A stretch of DNA of 64,000 bases from Candidatus Saccharimonadota bacterium (GCA_030528025.1 JAUMZP010000001.1:310001-374000); one strand, 5' to 3'; positions 35,474 through 44,880 are shown, counted from the first letter of the stretch. The notes: generated by a model from the letters alone, not told the origin. Numbers and translations are program-made.

Positions 35474-36169
35474 ATGAGTGCTACCACGCAATTGCCGCAG
35501 CATGTTGGCTATATTGTTGATGGCAACCGGCGCTGGGCTAAACAGCGTGGCCTCTCGGCTCAAGAGGGGCACAGTGCTGGCTACGAGAAGCTGCGCGACA
35601 TTGCCCTTACTACCATCGAGCGTGGCGTGCCCTATGTCAGCGCCTATATCTTTAGCACCGAGAATTGGCATCGTAGCGGCCCAGAGGTTAAGCATTTGAT
35701 GAATCTGCTAGTGACGATGCTTGACCGCGATCTGACGATCTTCATCGAGCATGGGGTGCGCATCCGTGTGGCAGGGACGCGCCTGCGCCTAAGCCGGCGG
35801 GTCAAGAAGGCGATCGACACTGCCGAGGCTGCCACTAAGGATTTGCAGCAGGGTACAATGGTGCTGTCATTTAATTATGGTGGGCAGCAGGAGATTATCG
35901 ACGCGGTCAATCGCTTGCGCAAAACGCTTTCTGTCCACAAGAAGGTAACAGCGCAGATCTTTGAGCAATTTTTGTATACACCAGATGTACCGCCGTGTGA
36001 TTTGATTGTTCGCACCAGTGGTGAGCAGCGGCTGAGTAACTTCATGCTGTGGCGCAGTGCCTATAGCGAGCTGCTGTTTCTCGATAAACCATGGCCAGAT
36101 ATGACACATGCCGACGTCGATGCTTTGCTGGCCGAGTATGCCCGGCGGCAGCGACGCTTTGGAGGATAA
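35474..36169 (+). CDS. uppS: Undecaprenyl (polyprenyl) diphosphate synthase, cis-type
   Basis: Condenses IPP onto farnesyl diphosphate to make the C55 lipid carrier for cell wall synthesis. 231 aa. VGYIVDGNRRWAKQRG carries the catalytic Asp and pyrophosphate site (D16). FSTENWHRSGPEV, LSFNYGGQQEI and the C-terminal IVRTSGEQRLSNFMLW motif are all intact. I prefer the ATG at 35474 over that at 35462 because GGAGCCAGG sits just before it. UppP, which regenerates the monophosphate carrier, is at 49747. Confidence 0.95.
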   Translation: MSATTQLPQHVGYIVDGNRRWAKQRGLSAQEGHSAGYEKLRDIALTTIERGVPYVSAYIFSTENWHRSGPEVKHLMNLLVTMLDRDLTIFIEHGVRIRVAGTRLRLSRRVKKAIDTAEAATKDLQQGTMVLSFNYGGQQEIIDAVNRLRKTLSVHKKVTAQIFEQFLYTPDVPPCDLIVRTSGEQRLSNFMLWRSAYSELLFLDKPWPDMTHADVDALLAEYARRQRRFGG

Positions 36170-36181
36170 CGAAGGAGGAAT

Positions 36182-37348
36182 ATGGAAATAGTCATTGGTA
36201 TTATTATTGGGGTAATCGCACTGACGCTACTGGTGGCAACGCACGAGCTAGGCCACGGCATTGTGGCGCGGCGCAATGGTGTGGTGGTGGAGGAGTTTGG
36301 CATTGGCTTTCCACCGCAGGCCTATAGCAAAGTGATCAAAAAAAGTATTCTAGGTGAGAATGTTCGCTTCTCGCTTAACTGGCTGCCGCTGGGTGGCTTT
36401 GTTAAGCTGCAGGGCGAGCACGATGCGGCTGATCAGCCTGGTGATTATGGCGCAGCAACCTTTTGGCAAAAGACCAAAATCTTGCTGGCTGGCGTGACCG
36501 TCAACTGGTTAACTGCAGTGGTGCTCCTCACTGGCCTAGCCTGGGTGGGCCTACCCAAGATGATAGACAACCAATTTTACCTACCAAGCGACGCAGTGGT
36601 GAGTAACCATCCGGTGCAGCTTGGCACGCTTACTCCTGGTTTGCCCGCCGCTAAGGCAGGCCTTCGCCAGGGTGATGCAATTAACCAGCTGGCTGGGCAA
36701 ACGGTGCGCAGCACGACCGACCTAGCGCACTTTGCGAGCCAACACAAGGGCGAAACTGTGCCTGTAGTGTACACCCGCGGTGATAAGCAAGCCACTGCCA
36801 TGGTGGTGCTGCGCAAAGATAATCCCGACCGCAAAGGCTACCTAGGGGCAGAGCTCACCAAGCAGCAAGATACAATCCGTGCCACCTGGTCGGCACCGAT
36901 TGTGGGTGTCGTGACAACAGCGCAGCTCACTGGGGTGACGCTCCAGGGCCTGGGCGATATGGTGGTGAATCTCGCCACTAGTCTGGTGCAGCAGTTTAGT
37001 AGCGACAGCGCGACGAGCCAGCAGGCCAAGCAAAACTTATCGCAAGTGGGTAATGCCGTGGCTGGTCCGGTGGGGATCTTTGCCATTATCTTCCCGGCGG
37101 CAGGGCAGGCTGGCGTGGTGCATGTGTTGCTGCTGACGGCGATCATTGCGTTATCGCTGGCAGTGATGAATATCCTGCCCATTCCTGCGCTCGATGGTGG
37201 CCGCTGGACAGTGATGGCGATCTTCCGCCTGCTGCGCAAGCCACTTAGTAAGCAGATGGAAGAGAATATCCAAGCGGCTGGTTTCTTGTGCTTACTTGGC
37301 TTAATTGTGCTAGTGACGATTGCTGATATAGGGAAGTTGGTGCACTGA
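36182..37348 (+). CDS. rseP: RseP-type site-2 intramembrane metalloprotease (M50)
   Basis: Cleaves membrane-spanning substrates such as anti-sigma factors or signal-peptide remnants. 388 aa. The zinc motif HELGH (21-25) lies in the first membrane helix. FGIGFPP follows, then a PDZ domain (about residues 140-230), and the second active-site motif NILPIPALDGGRW near the C-terminus, with three further membrane helices. AAGGAGGA precedes the ATG. The frr-uppS-(cdsA)-dxr/rseP order seen in many bacteria is kept in short form; cdsA is missing. Confidence 0.95.
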   Translation: MEIVIGIIIGVIALTLLVATHELGHGIVARRNGVVVEEFGIGFPPQAYSKVIKKSILGENVRFSLNWLPLGGFVKLQGEHDAADQPGDYGAATFWQKTKILLAGVTVNWLTAVVLLTGLAWVGLPKMIDNQFYLPSDAVVSNHPVQLGTLTPGLPAAKAGLRQGDAINQLAGQTVRSTTDLAHFASQHKGETVPVVYTRGDKQATAMVVLRKDNPDRKGYLGAELTKQQDTIRATWSAPIVGVVTTAQLTGVTLQGLGDMVVNLATSLVQQFSSDSATSQQAKQNLSQVGNAVAGPVGIFAIIFPAAGQAGVVHVLLLTAIIALSLAVMNILPIPALDGGRWTVMAIFRLLRKPLSKQMEENIQAAGFLCLLGLIVLVTIADIGKLVH

Positions 37349-37454
37349 TGCAGGCCAAGCAGTGTAGCAGGGCAGAGCGTTATCGTGGAGGGTTGCAGCG
37401 CGGGGAGATATGGTTGCACAGTCACGTAATGGTAATACATAAGGAACTCACTTC

Positions 37455-38252
37455 ATGATACGTATTACTCTCCGGCCCAAAGCCGCTCACTCCTCCCGGC
37501 CCAAAACGCCGCTCACGCCACACCAGCGCCTGTTGCGCGTTGCCTCGTGGCTCGGTTGGCCGCTGTGGGTCTGGCTGAGCTTTATGGGGGCAGGGTTACT
37601 CTGTAGTGTAGTACTCTACCTTCTCTTTCATGGCCAAGAGTCGGTACCGGTCTTGCCGCTTATCATGATGCAAACAGCGGTTTATGTGGTGGCGCTGGCG
37701 CTGCTGATTGGCCTACCATGGCTGGTGCGGCGCGCACGGCCCAAGATGCCAGCGAGCTTTCGCACGAACGTGCGGCAGCTTGGGTGGCGGCGCTCGCTGC
37801 AGTGGCGCGACTTTGGTTGGGCGCTGGTGGGCTTTATTATCTATATCGTGCTATCGATGATTGCGCTGGCGGCGGCCAAGCAGTGGTTGCCTGGCTTTGA
37901 TGCGACTCAGGCACAAAATCTCGGTTTCAAGCAGCTCTATGGCGCAGAGCGCTTGCTCGCCTTTGCAATGTTGGTGGCGGTAGCACCAGTGGCCGAGGAG
38001 CTGGTATTTCGGGGCTATTTGTATAGCAAGCTCCACGCTGCGCACATGCCATTGTGGCTTATTACCGTAGTGGTAAGTGGGCTCTTTGGTTATGTACATG
38101 GCCAGCTCAATGTCGGCATTGATGTCGCGATGCTTAGCATTGTGCTGGTGGCGCTGCGTCATACGACTGGTACAATATGGCCTGGCATTCTCATTCATAT
38201 GCTCAAGAATGCGATTGCATTTTTGGCGATGTTTGTCTTTATGGTGGGGTAG
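37455..38252 (+). CDS. CPBP-family intramembrane metalloprotease (CAAX protease-like)
   Basis: A 265-aa membrane protein with about seven helices. VAPVAEELVFRGYLYSKL (Glu181, Glu182, Arg186) is motif 1 of the CPBP/ABI family. FGYVHGQLN contains the motif-2 His (near 217), and GTIWPGILIHMLKNAIAF gives the motif-3 His. Bacterial members act in peptide maturation, self-immunity or unknown processing. AAGGAA precedes the ATG. It follows rseP on the same strand after 106 bp and may form a membrane proteolysis group with it. Confidence 0.88.
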   Translation: MIRITLRPKAAHSSRPKTPLTPHQRLLRVASWLGWPLWVWLSFMGAGLLCSVVLYLLFHGQESVPVLPLIMMQTAVYVVALALLIGLPWLVRRARPKMPASFRTNVRQLGWRRSLQWRDFGWALVGFIIYIVLSMIALAAAKQWLPGFDATQAQNLGFKQLYGAERLLAFAMLVAVAPVAEELVFRGYLYSKLHAAHMPLWLITVVVSGLFGYVHGQLNVGIDVAMLSIVLVALRHTTGTIWPGILIHMLKNAIAFLAMFVFMVG

Positions 38253-38292
38253 GGAAGAGCTGGCTAGTGAGCTCAACTCAGAAACCTTATTT

Positions 38293-38496
38293 TTATGTCG
38301 ACATCTTTTTCCATACCAATCCTAACCCCTCTTTCTCGGCGTCTCTCCACTGACACAGGAGCTCACTGAACCGAAAATATTCCGGCCAGATAGAATGATC
38401 GTGCTTTTCCGCATATTTGGTCGCTGGCCTCCAGATATTTTCTTGTTCGATGAGCTCCTGCGCCAGCAGTCAGTTTTGAGGTGAAATTATGAGCAT
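38293..38496 (-). pseudogene. Coding remnant on the minus strand, interrupted by TGA
   Basis: From ATG 38496 the frame runs 8 codons to a TGA (38472-38470), then stays open for 58 codons to TAA (38293). The second part reads like real protein: LLAQELIEQENIWRPATKYA, a HDHSIWPEYFRFSELLCQWR stretch and EKEGLGLVWKKMST. No ribosome site is clear. It fills most of the 300-bp gap between the CPBP gene and proS. I interpret it as the 3' remnant of a lost gene; I do not recognise the family. Confidence 0.4.
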
Positions 38497-38552
38497 TCAG
38501 CCTGGCAGCCTCATGCAACTTTTGCCAATCTTGTGTTACTATAAGAGAGATT

Positions 38553-39818
38553 ATGCGATTATCACACACTTTTACCCGTACCCGCAAACAAGCCCCCGCC
38601 GATGAGGTGGCGCACAACGCCCAGCTGCTGATTCGCGCTGGCTACGTGCACAAGACGATGGCTGGTGTCTATTCCTATACGCCGCTGGGCCTGGCCGTGC
38701 TGGAGAATATCAAGCAGATTGTCCGCGAGGAAATGAACCGTATCAGCAGCCAAGAACTGCTGATGAGTACCCTGCAGCGCCAGGAGCTCTGGCAGGAAAC
38801 TGGCCGCTGGAGCGATGAGCTGGTGGATGTGTGGTTCAAGTCGCACTTGCAGGATGGCACTGAGGTCGGCTTTGGCTGGACACACGAGGAGCCGATTATC
38901 GAATTGCTGCGCAGTTACCTCAAGAGCTACAAAGACCTGCCTATCAGCGTTTACCAATTCCAAAACAAACTACGCAATGAATTGCGCGCCAAGAGTGGTA
39001 TCATGCGTGGGCGTGAGTTTATTATGAAGGATATGTATAGTATCCATGTCAGTAAGGAAGATTTGGACGCCTACTACCAAGCGGTGATTGAGGCCTATAA
39101 GCGCTGCTACAACCGCTTTGGCCTGGGGAATGACACCTACGTGACCTTTGCCAGCGGCGGGGCATTTACCAAGTTTAGCCACGAATTCCAGACGATTTGC
39201 GAGGCGGGTGAGGACTACATCTACCTACACCGCGGCCGCGACCTCGCGATTAACGAAGAAGTGGTGGACGAAGCTGCACGTGAGCTTGGCATCGACAAGA
39301 GCGAACTTGAGCGCGTTAAGACAGCCGAGGTGGGCAATATCTTCAACTTTGGTACCCAAAAATCAGAGGAGATGGGACTTGTTTTTACCGGTGAGGACGG
39401 CCGCCAGCACCACGCCTACATGGGCAGCTATGGCATTGGCATCACCCGCGTGATGGGCGTGATTGTAGAGAAATTCGCTGACGACAAAGGCCTGGTATGG
39501 CCCGAGGAAATAGCCCCGGCTCGCGTGCACTTAGTGCAGATTGGCAAGGAATCGGTCGCAGCGGCAGATGAGCTCTACGATACACTGCAGCACGCTGGCA
39601 TTACGGTGCTATACGACGACCGCGCCGCCCGCCCCGGCGAGAAATTTGCGGATGCAGAGCTCCTGGGCATGCCAACCCGCGTCACGGTGAGCGACCGGCT
39701 GCTTGAGACAGAGGAGTGGGAGGTCGTAGATCGCCGGACAGGCAAGCAGCAGCGCTTGACGACAAGCCAATTGCTTGCTACACTGGGTAACCATTGCGGA
39801 GCTTGTCGCAAGGTATAG
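38553..39818 (+). CDS. proS: Prolyl-tRNA synthetase lacking the INS editing domain
   Basis: Charges tRNA-Pro. 421 aa, against about 570 for typical bacterial ProRS. Catalytic motifs are clear: the N-terminal GYVHKTMAGVYSYTPLGLAV, motif 1 region IVREEMNRI, motif 2 region FGWTHEEPI and YQFQNKLRNELRAKSGIMRG with REFIMKDMYS. The C-terminal anticodon-binding domain begins near RVHLVQIG. The segment between motifs 2 and 3, where the roughly 180-residue INS editing domain sits, is reduced to under 90 residues. Mischarged Ala-tRNA-Pro must then be cleared by another protein or tolerated. Start: ATG close behind a TATAAG-type box. Confidence 0.95.
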   Translation: MRLSHTFTRTRKQAPADEVAHNAQLLIRAGYVHKTMAGVYSYTPLGLAVLENIKQIVREEMNRISSQELLMSTLQRQELWQETGRWSDELVDVWFKSHLQDGTEVGFGWTHEEPIIELLRSYLKSYKDLPISVYQFQNKLRNELRAKSGIMRGREFIMKDMYSIHVSKEDLDAYYQAVIEAYKRCYNRFGLGNDTYVTFASGGAFTKFSHEFQTICEAGEDYIYLHRGRDLAINEEVVDEAARELGIDKSELERVKTAEVGNIFNFGTQKSEEMGLVFTGEDGRQHHAYMGSYGIGITRVMGVIVEKFADDKGLVWPEEIAPARVHLVQIGKESVAAADELYDTLQHAGITVLYDDRAARPGEKFADAELLGMPTRVTVSDRLLETEEWEVVDRRTGKQQRLTTSQLLATLGNHCGACRKV

Positions 39819-39868
39819 CTATGCCCCTGGCATGCCTACAGACTTTGCAAGAAAGGAGTATGAAGATA

Positions 39869-40327
39869 ATGAAAAAAACCTACCAGATTACTGATGCTGG
39901 CCGCCAAGAGCTCGAGGCAGAGCTGGAAGAGCTGAAGGGTCGCCGCGGCGAAATTGCCGAGAAGATCGCTGAGGCTCGCGACTATGGCGACCTGAGTGAA
40001 AATGCCGAGTACGACAGCGCACGCGAAGAACAGGGTGTGGTAGAGACGCGCATTGCCGAAATCGAGGAGATCTTGCTTAATGCCGAGCAGATTACTGCCC
40101 CGAGCACTGGTGCCATCCACCTGGGCAGCACCGTCTCCCTCGCGTCGGACGCTGGATTAGAAAAGACGTACACTGTGGTAGGGCCAGTTGAGGCTGATCC
40201 GTTGGAGAATAAGATCAGCGACGAATCACCCCTTGGCCAAGCCTTGCTGGGTCACCGTGCAGGTGAGCAGGTGACAATCACCACCCCCAAGGGCGAGATC
40301 ACCTACACTATCAAGCAGGTGCAATAA
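39869..40327 (+). CDS. greA: Transcription elongation factor GreA
   Basis: Rescues backtracked RNA polymerase by stimulating transcript cleavage. 152 aa. The N-terminal coiled coil includes the acidic tip ARDYGDLSENAEYDSAREEQ, which carries the conserved Asp/Glu. The C-terminal FKBP-like domain has GSTVSLAS, SDESPLGQALLGHRAGEQV. The ATG at 39869 is best spaced from AAAGGAG; ATG 39860 is too close to it. A strong terminator follows. Confidence 0.96.
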   Translation: MKKTYQITDAGRQELEAELEELKGRRGEIAEKIAEARDYGDLSENAEYDSAREEQGVVETRIAEIEEILLNAEQITAPSTGAIHLGSTVSLASDAGLEKTYTVVGPVEADPLENKISDESPLGQALLGHRAGEQVTITTPKGEITYTIKQVQ

Positions 40328-40350
40328 GCGTATCTCAAGATGAGTCAGAG

Positions 40351-40380
40351 GCCGAGCAGTGGGAACTGCTCGGTTTTTGT
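40351..40380 (+). terminator. Terminator after greA
   Basis: CCGAGCAGT (40352-40360) pairs with ACTGCTCGG (40365-40373), 4-nt loop, then TTTTTG. Confidence 0.92.
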
Positions 40381-40684
40381 TAGTTAGTATTGGAATGGTG
40401 GGGTAGGAGCTGATCTACAGCACATATACTTGACTCTCGCAGTTTGTGTATGGCGCGTGTTGGTTTTTATCATTACCTCGTGCCTGATGGCGCAAGAAGC
40501 TCACTGTCATGAGTGATTGGTGTAAGACAGGCTAGGTATGTAAGCGATGTTGCCTTGGGCAGTAGCGAGCCTGCTCGAAATATAGAACGATCATACTAAA
40601 CCATGAGCAATTCACCATCATTGCATTATTGTCGATGTTATGCTATGATAGAGGATCAACCATAACAGCCCAAGGAGACCGACG
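40381..40684 (+). other. Intergenic stretch, nothing recognised
   Basis: About 300 bp between the greA terminator and the next gene. No supported ORF or hairpin is seen. The last 70 bases contain a TATGAT-type box and the AAGGAGA ribosome site of the downstream gene. Confidence 0.4.
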
Positions 40685-41356
40685 ATGGCTCGATACACAG
40701 CACGACACGCACATCGCCCTAGCAAGGGGCACGCACATAAGAGGCCAGCCTATGAGTATGATCAGCCAAAATCTCAGCACGATAAACCCTCAGTAGTGCG
40801 GCGGCTCACCGCACTCGCGGCAGCTGCGGCGGCGCTGATTGGTGGGGGCTATCTTGGCCATCATCACTACCAGTCTCGCGAGAGAAATTCGACAATTGCA
40901 GCACAGCCAACCTCTGGTGAGTTGGCAGCATATACAGAAGTTGATCCCTTCACGATTGACCCCAAGACGGGCGAACTTCACTGTGCTAACCCACAAAGCC
41001 TGGAGGTGAAGGTTGCGGTAGAGAACTCACCAGTGGAGATTGCTAATCCTGATGGTACACTGATACGAGCTTCATTGTATTCTTATACAACCAACCAAGG
41101 CAGCCAAGGGCGTACTATAGTAACCGTTGAGTACCCTCCTCGAGAGGGTTATACTGAGAAAGAACGGAGAGAAGCAGGCCAGATACCGTTTGCGATCAAG
41201 GTAGATGGTGGGCACATAAACACTACGACAGAGCCGGACACTATTGGCTATACCGGCTCGGCTGTGAGAATATCAGAGGACACAACTGGCATAGGTAGGG
41301 AAGCAGTAGCTTGCCTCCCGCCGCACAAACCTCAGCCAACACCGCCAAGTAGATAA
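40685..41356 (+). CDS. Membrane-anchored or secreted protein, unknown function
   Basis: A 223-aa protein: a basic His/Lys/Arg-rich N-terminus (residues 1-42), one hydrophobic helix (about 43-60, LTALAAAAAALIGGGYLG), then an extracytoplasmic domain of about 160 residues. The domain has strand-like segments (LEVKVAVENSPVEIANPDG, RTIVTVEYPP) and two Cys, near 100 and 213, that could form a disulfide. The tail is Pro-rich. AAGGAGA precedes the ATG. No family recognised; the N-terminal polyhistidine-like clusters (RHAHRP, KGHAHK, GHHHY) are unusual. Confidence 0.7.
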   Translation: MARYTARHAHRPSKGHAHKRPAYEYDQPKSQHDKPSVVRRLTALAAAAAALIGGGYLGHHHYQSRERNSTIAAQPTSGELAAYTEVDPFTIDPKTGELHCANPQSLEVKVAVENSPVEIANPDGTLIRASLYSYTTNQGSQGRTIVTVEYPPREGYTEKERREAGQIPFAIKVDGGHINTTTEPDTIGYTGSAVRISEDTTGIGREAVACLPPHKPQPTPPSR

Positions 41357-41414
41357 GCAGCCTCATCGTCCTAGTCGACAACCATCCCATTCTTCGCTAT
41401 AATAGCAAGCAATT

Positions 41415-42920
41415 ATGGCGACATTACAAGACTACCGAGACGAACGATTACGAAAATTAACTGCTCTGCGCGAGCTAGGCATTGACCCTTACCCAGCACA
41501 CACCGAGCGCACACACGACTGTGCGACAGTGGTGACGCAGTACGACGAACTGGCTGGTCAGGAGGTGGCAGTGGCTGGGCGCGTGGTGTCTATTCGCAGT
41601 TTTGGCAAATTGGCTTTCGTCAAGCTGCAAGACGCGAGCGGCGAAGTGCAGCTCTATCTGCAGCGCGACACAATGGCCGAGCTCGACGCTCCGCGCGGTA
41701 TTCTCGGTATGAAGCAACTCAAACTACTCGATACGGGTGACTTTGTGGAGGCGACAGGCACAGTGCTCAGGACTAAGACAGGTGAGATTTCGGTTGGGGT
41801 GCGCGATTTACGGTTACTCACCAAAGCCCTGCGGCCAATGCCAGAAAAGCTCGAAAATAAAGAAGAGCGGTTCCGCCGCCGCTATGTGGATATGAATGTT
41901 AACCCAGCGGTGCGCCAGCGCTTTTATCGCCGCAGTGTGTTTTGGCAGGCGACGCGCGATTACCTCAACCAACACGGCTTTACTGAGGTCAACGTGCCGG
42001 TGCTGGAACACACCACCGGTGGGGCGGATGCCAACCCGTTTGTAACCCACATGGATGCGCTGGATAACCAGCAGTTTTACCTACGGATTAGTCACGAGCT
42101 GCCGCTCAAGCGCCTGCTCGGGGCAGGGTTTGAGAAGGTGTACGATATTGGTCCGCGCTTTCGCAACGAGAATTATTCTGATGAGCACCTGCCCGAGCAT
42201 ATCGCCATGGAGTGGTACGCCGCCTATTGGGACTGGCAGCGGGGCATGCGCTTTATGGAAGACATGTATAAGTATGTGCTGGAGCGGACGTTTGGCACCC
42301 TGCAATTTACCCTTGGCGAGTTTGAGGTAGATATGAGCGGCCAGTGGCAGGTGTGGGACTATGCTGAGGTGATCCACAAGCACTACGGGATTGATGTGTA
42401 TAATACGACGATCGAGGAAGTTGCCGCTACGCTGAAGCAGCACGGCCTGGAGGTAGAAAAGACCGATTCCATCCCACGCGGCATCGATAAACTGTGGAAG
42501 AACATCCGCAAGACGGTAGCTGGGCCCGTCTGGCTAGTTAATACGCCGAAGTTTATTAGCCCACTCTCCAAAACCAACCCGGATAACCCGCAGACGGTGG
42601 AGCGTTTCCAGCCGGTGATTGCCGGCAGCGAGCTTGGCAATGGCTTTAGTGAGTTGAATGACCCGATCGACCAGCTGAACCGCTTTGTGGAGCAGCAGCA
42701 GATGCGCGACGCTGGTGACGAGGAAGCGATGATGCTAGATATCGACTACGTGGAAATGCTGGAATACGGCATGCCGCCAGCCTGTGGCTGGGGCTTTAGC
42801 GAGCGCGTCTTCTGGATTTTTGAAGGCGTCACAGCGCGCGAAGGTGTGCCATTCCCGCAGCTCAAAAGCGACATCGACGAGACGACGCGGGCGGTGTACC
42901 CGGGGGTGAAGCTGGATTAG
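41415..42920 (+). CDS. lysS: Lysyl-tRNA synthetase, class II
   Basis: Charges tRNA-Lys. 501 aa, normal length. The N-terminal OB fold (about 50-150) includes FVKLQDASGEVQLYLQRD. Class II motif 1 is at FYRRSVFWQATRDYLNQHGF, motif 2 at FRNENYSDEHLPEHIAMEW, and motif 3 at ACGWGFSERVFWIFEG. A TATAAT box (41398-41403) with TCGACA 17 bp upstream lies 11 nt before the ATG, leaving almost no leader and no Shine-Dalgarno sequence. Confidence 0.96.
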   Translation: MATLQDYRDERLRKLTALRELGIDPYPAHTERTHDCATVVTQYDELAGQEVAVAGRVVSIRSFGKLAFVKLQDASGEVQLYLQRDTMAELDAPRGILGMKQLKLLDTGDFVEATGTVLRTKTGEISVGVRDLRLLTKALRPMPEKLENKEERFRRRYVDMNVNPAVRQRFYRRSVFWQATRDYLNQHGFTEVNVPVLEHTTGGADANPFVTHMDALDNQQFYLRISHELPLKRLLGAGFEKVYDIGPRFRNENYSDEHLPEHIAMEWYAAYWDWQRGMRFMEDMYKYVLERTFGTLQFTLGEFEVDMSGQWQVWDYAEVIHKHYGIDVYNTTIEEVAATLKQHGLEVEKTDSIPRGIDKLWKNIRKTVAGPVWLVNTPKFISPLSKTNPDNPQTVERFQPVIAGSELGNGFSELNDPIDQLNRFVEQQQMRDAGDEEAMMLDIDYVEMLEYGMPPACGWGFSERVFWIFEGVTAREGVPFPQLKSDIDETTRAVYPGVKLD

Positions 42921-43066
42921 CTTGGCTTCCCTCGCCTATGTTCTATACATAAAGAGCAAGAAGAAGGTCTGGCCGAGAAAAGCAATTACCGGGAGGATTG
43001 CTGCGGCTTGATATTTAGGTAATACACCCTTGACATATGAGACGATGCCCTACATTATAAATAATA

Positions 43067-44776
43067 ATGACACCAAAAAGAGGAAAGACAATACCACAAC
43101 ACGAGAATGACCCGCGCGCATGCGATGCCGCTATGCATGATGCGAAACGCTTTGAGCAAACAACAGAACCAAGTGATTTGATGCAAGCAGTGCACCAGCT
43201 AGCTCTGGTTAATAGGATGAAGGACCATGCTGGTGGCAACGCGAGTGCTGCATGGCGCTACTGGATTAAGGAAGAAACAGCGCGGCAGTCGTTAGCAGCG
43301 GAGTTTGCGAAGCAGCACGAGCTGGATAATCCTAATGAGATAGAATCAGCACTGAAAATATTCTTCATTGCAGAGACCTATCGTCATAAAAAAACGGACG
43401 AAGAAGAGCTGACCGATCAGGCCTATAGTGCTGTAGCAACCGACACGCTTCGTTTTGCTTGTCGCTATTTGCCGCGCGAAACGATTGCGCATCTGTGGAA
43501 AGATAGCCAGTACGATAATGAGCGCGCGATGCATACTTTGTGGCAGGTAGCTCGTATCGAAAACTCGGATGATTATAAGCATGCAATTGATTTGCTCAAT
43601 CTCTATACTATCATGGCGGGTAACTCATCAGTCGTCAAGACACTCCATTCGCCGGCTGCAGAAGAAATCATACCCAAGGACAGGCTGCATGGCATGCAGG
43701 TATGCCGGCTGAGTGAGCTAACGGAACGGCTATATCCGACAGAACGTTACAGCCAGGATGAGCTTTACGAGAGCCAGACACTTTTTGCGGTGGATATACT
43801 AGAGCAGGCATGGCGCGGCTATAATGAAAACTCAAAGCTGCCGCTGCGGATGGCGACAGGGCTCCATAATCGCTTCCACTCAGTAAGTGAGAAGTTCAAG
43901 CTCGAGGGCTACTACGAAGGCCACAAACGAGACCTTATCAAAACAGTGCAGCTTATAGAGCGCTGTGGTGTTCGTACGCTGATGGATGTGTATGAGCACA
44001 CTGGCATTAGTATGCTTGGGGATCTTGACTCAAAGCAGATAGACTTGATGAGGCATGTGATTGATAAAGACCCCCAGACACTTGAGACACTACAAAATAA
44101 GCCAGTGACTGTTGTGCTGGGCAATACGCCACTGGATGATCATAATGGTGCGCTCTTCAATGTTAATCGACAGCATGGTGATCGTGATACATCCGCAACA
44201 TTACACTTTGAGGTTGGCTTTGTGGAGTATGATATACCATACTATGTTGCATTTTTGCAAGAGCGTGGCATCCAGCCCTCGACTGTTATTCTGGCAGGAC
44301 ATGGCTCGCCAGGTGTAATAAAGATGGGAATGGATCCAGAGCAGAGCAATAACAGTGCCCTTGTGGGGGCTGACTGGTCGCTTGATGAGGCAATGGATAT
44401 GCTGGACATATCGACGATTGATATTACCTCTGACCCAACATTTGCGCAACTCTTTGCCCTGATGAAACCGGATAGCCAGGAGCTGTGCCGCGTGGTGCTT
44501 CACTCATGCTCGCAGGGGTCTGGCAGTGACTATTATGAGCCAGTTGCGGCTTCGATCGCGCGCATCATGGCAGTGGCCCGAAATGACACAGCGGGTGTGG
44601 TATATGCTTCGCCAGTGCCAGTAAGGGAAAAAGATATTATTGTAGAGGATGATAAAGCCTGGCTTGGTGCTGGGACAAAGCAATTTTCTACGGTGTACCA
44701 CGAATTTTCTGGTGAGTACGAGGTAGTAGAGCGGCCAGTTGACCCACCAGCGGAAGCAATGAAGATAGCGGCGTAG
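43067..44776 (+). CDS. Large protein with clan-CD-type (caspase-like) His/Cys pair
   Basis: A 569-aa soluble protein. Residues 1-330 are helical and unrecognised. The C-terminal domain has the architecture of caspase-fold cysteine peptidases: a strand-ending STVILAGHGSPGVIKMG with His412-Gly413, and about 70 residues later RVVLHSCSQGSGS with Cys481 after a hydrophobic strand. Strand-turn patterns before (KPVTVVLGN) and after (TAGVVYASPVP) fit the alternating alpha/beta fold. This resembles C80, gingipain or CHAT-like enzymes, but I cannot name a family. TTGACA and a TATAAA-like box lie directly upstream; the ATG follows after about 5 nt with no ribosome site. No signal peptide is seen. Confidence 0.6.
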   Translation: MTPKRGKTIPQHENDPRACDAAMHDAKRFEQTTEPSDLMQAVHQLALVNRMKDHAGGNASAAWRYWIKEETARQSLAAEFAKQHELDNPNEIESALKIFFIAETYRHKKTDEEELTDQAYSAVATDTLRFACRYLPRETIAHLWKDSQYDNERAMHTLWQVARIENSDDYKHAIDLLNLYTIMAGNSSVVKTLHSPAAEEIIPKDRLHGMQVCRLSELTERLYPTERYSQDELYESQTLFAVDILEQAWRGYNENSKLPLRMATGLHNRFHSVSEKFKLEGYYEGHKRDLIKTVQLIERCGVRTLMDVYEHTGISMLGDLDSKQIDLMRHVIDKDPQTLETLQNKPVTVVLGNTPLDDHNGALFNVNRQHGDRDTSATLHFEVGFVEYDIPYYVAFLQERGIQPSTVILAGHGSPGVIKMGMDPEQSNNSALVGADWSLDEAMDMLDISTIDITSDPTFAQLFALMKPDSQELCRVVLHSCSQGSGSDYYEPVAASIARIMAVARNDTAGVVYASPVPVREKDIIVEDDKAWLGAGTKQFSTVYHEFSGEYEVVERPVDPPAEAMKIAA

Positions 44777-44880
44777 AGCCGCCCCCTTCCCAGTAAGAGT
44801 ACAAGCTCATCTGCAGAATCCTAGAGAGATAGAGGCTGCAGCACGGTATAAATAAATAACAGAAGCCTTTTGCACAAACA

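Noticed and set aside
38253-38552. T-box or similar riboswitch upstream of proS
   Set aside because: No T-box sequence or terminator/antiterminator pair is visible; the gap is better explained by a protein remnant on the other strand.
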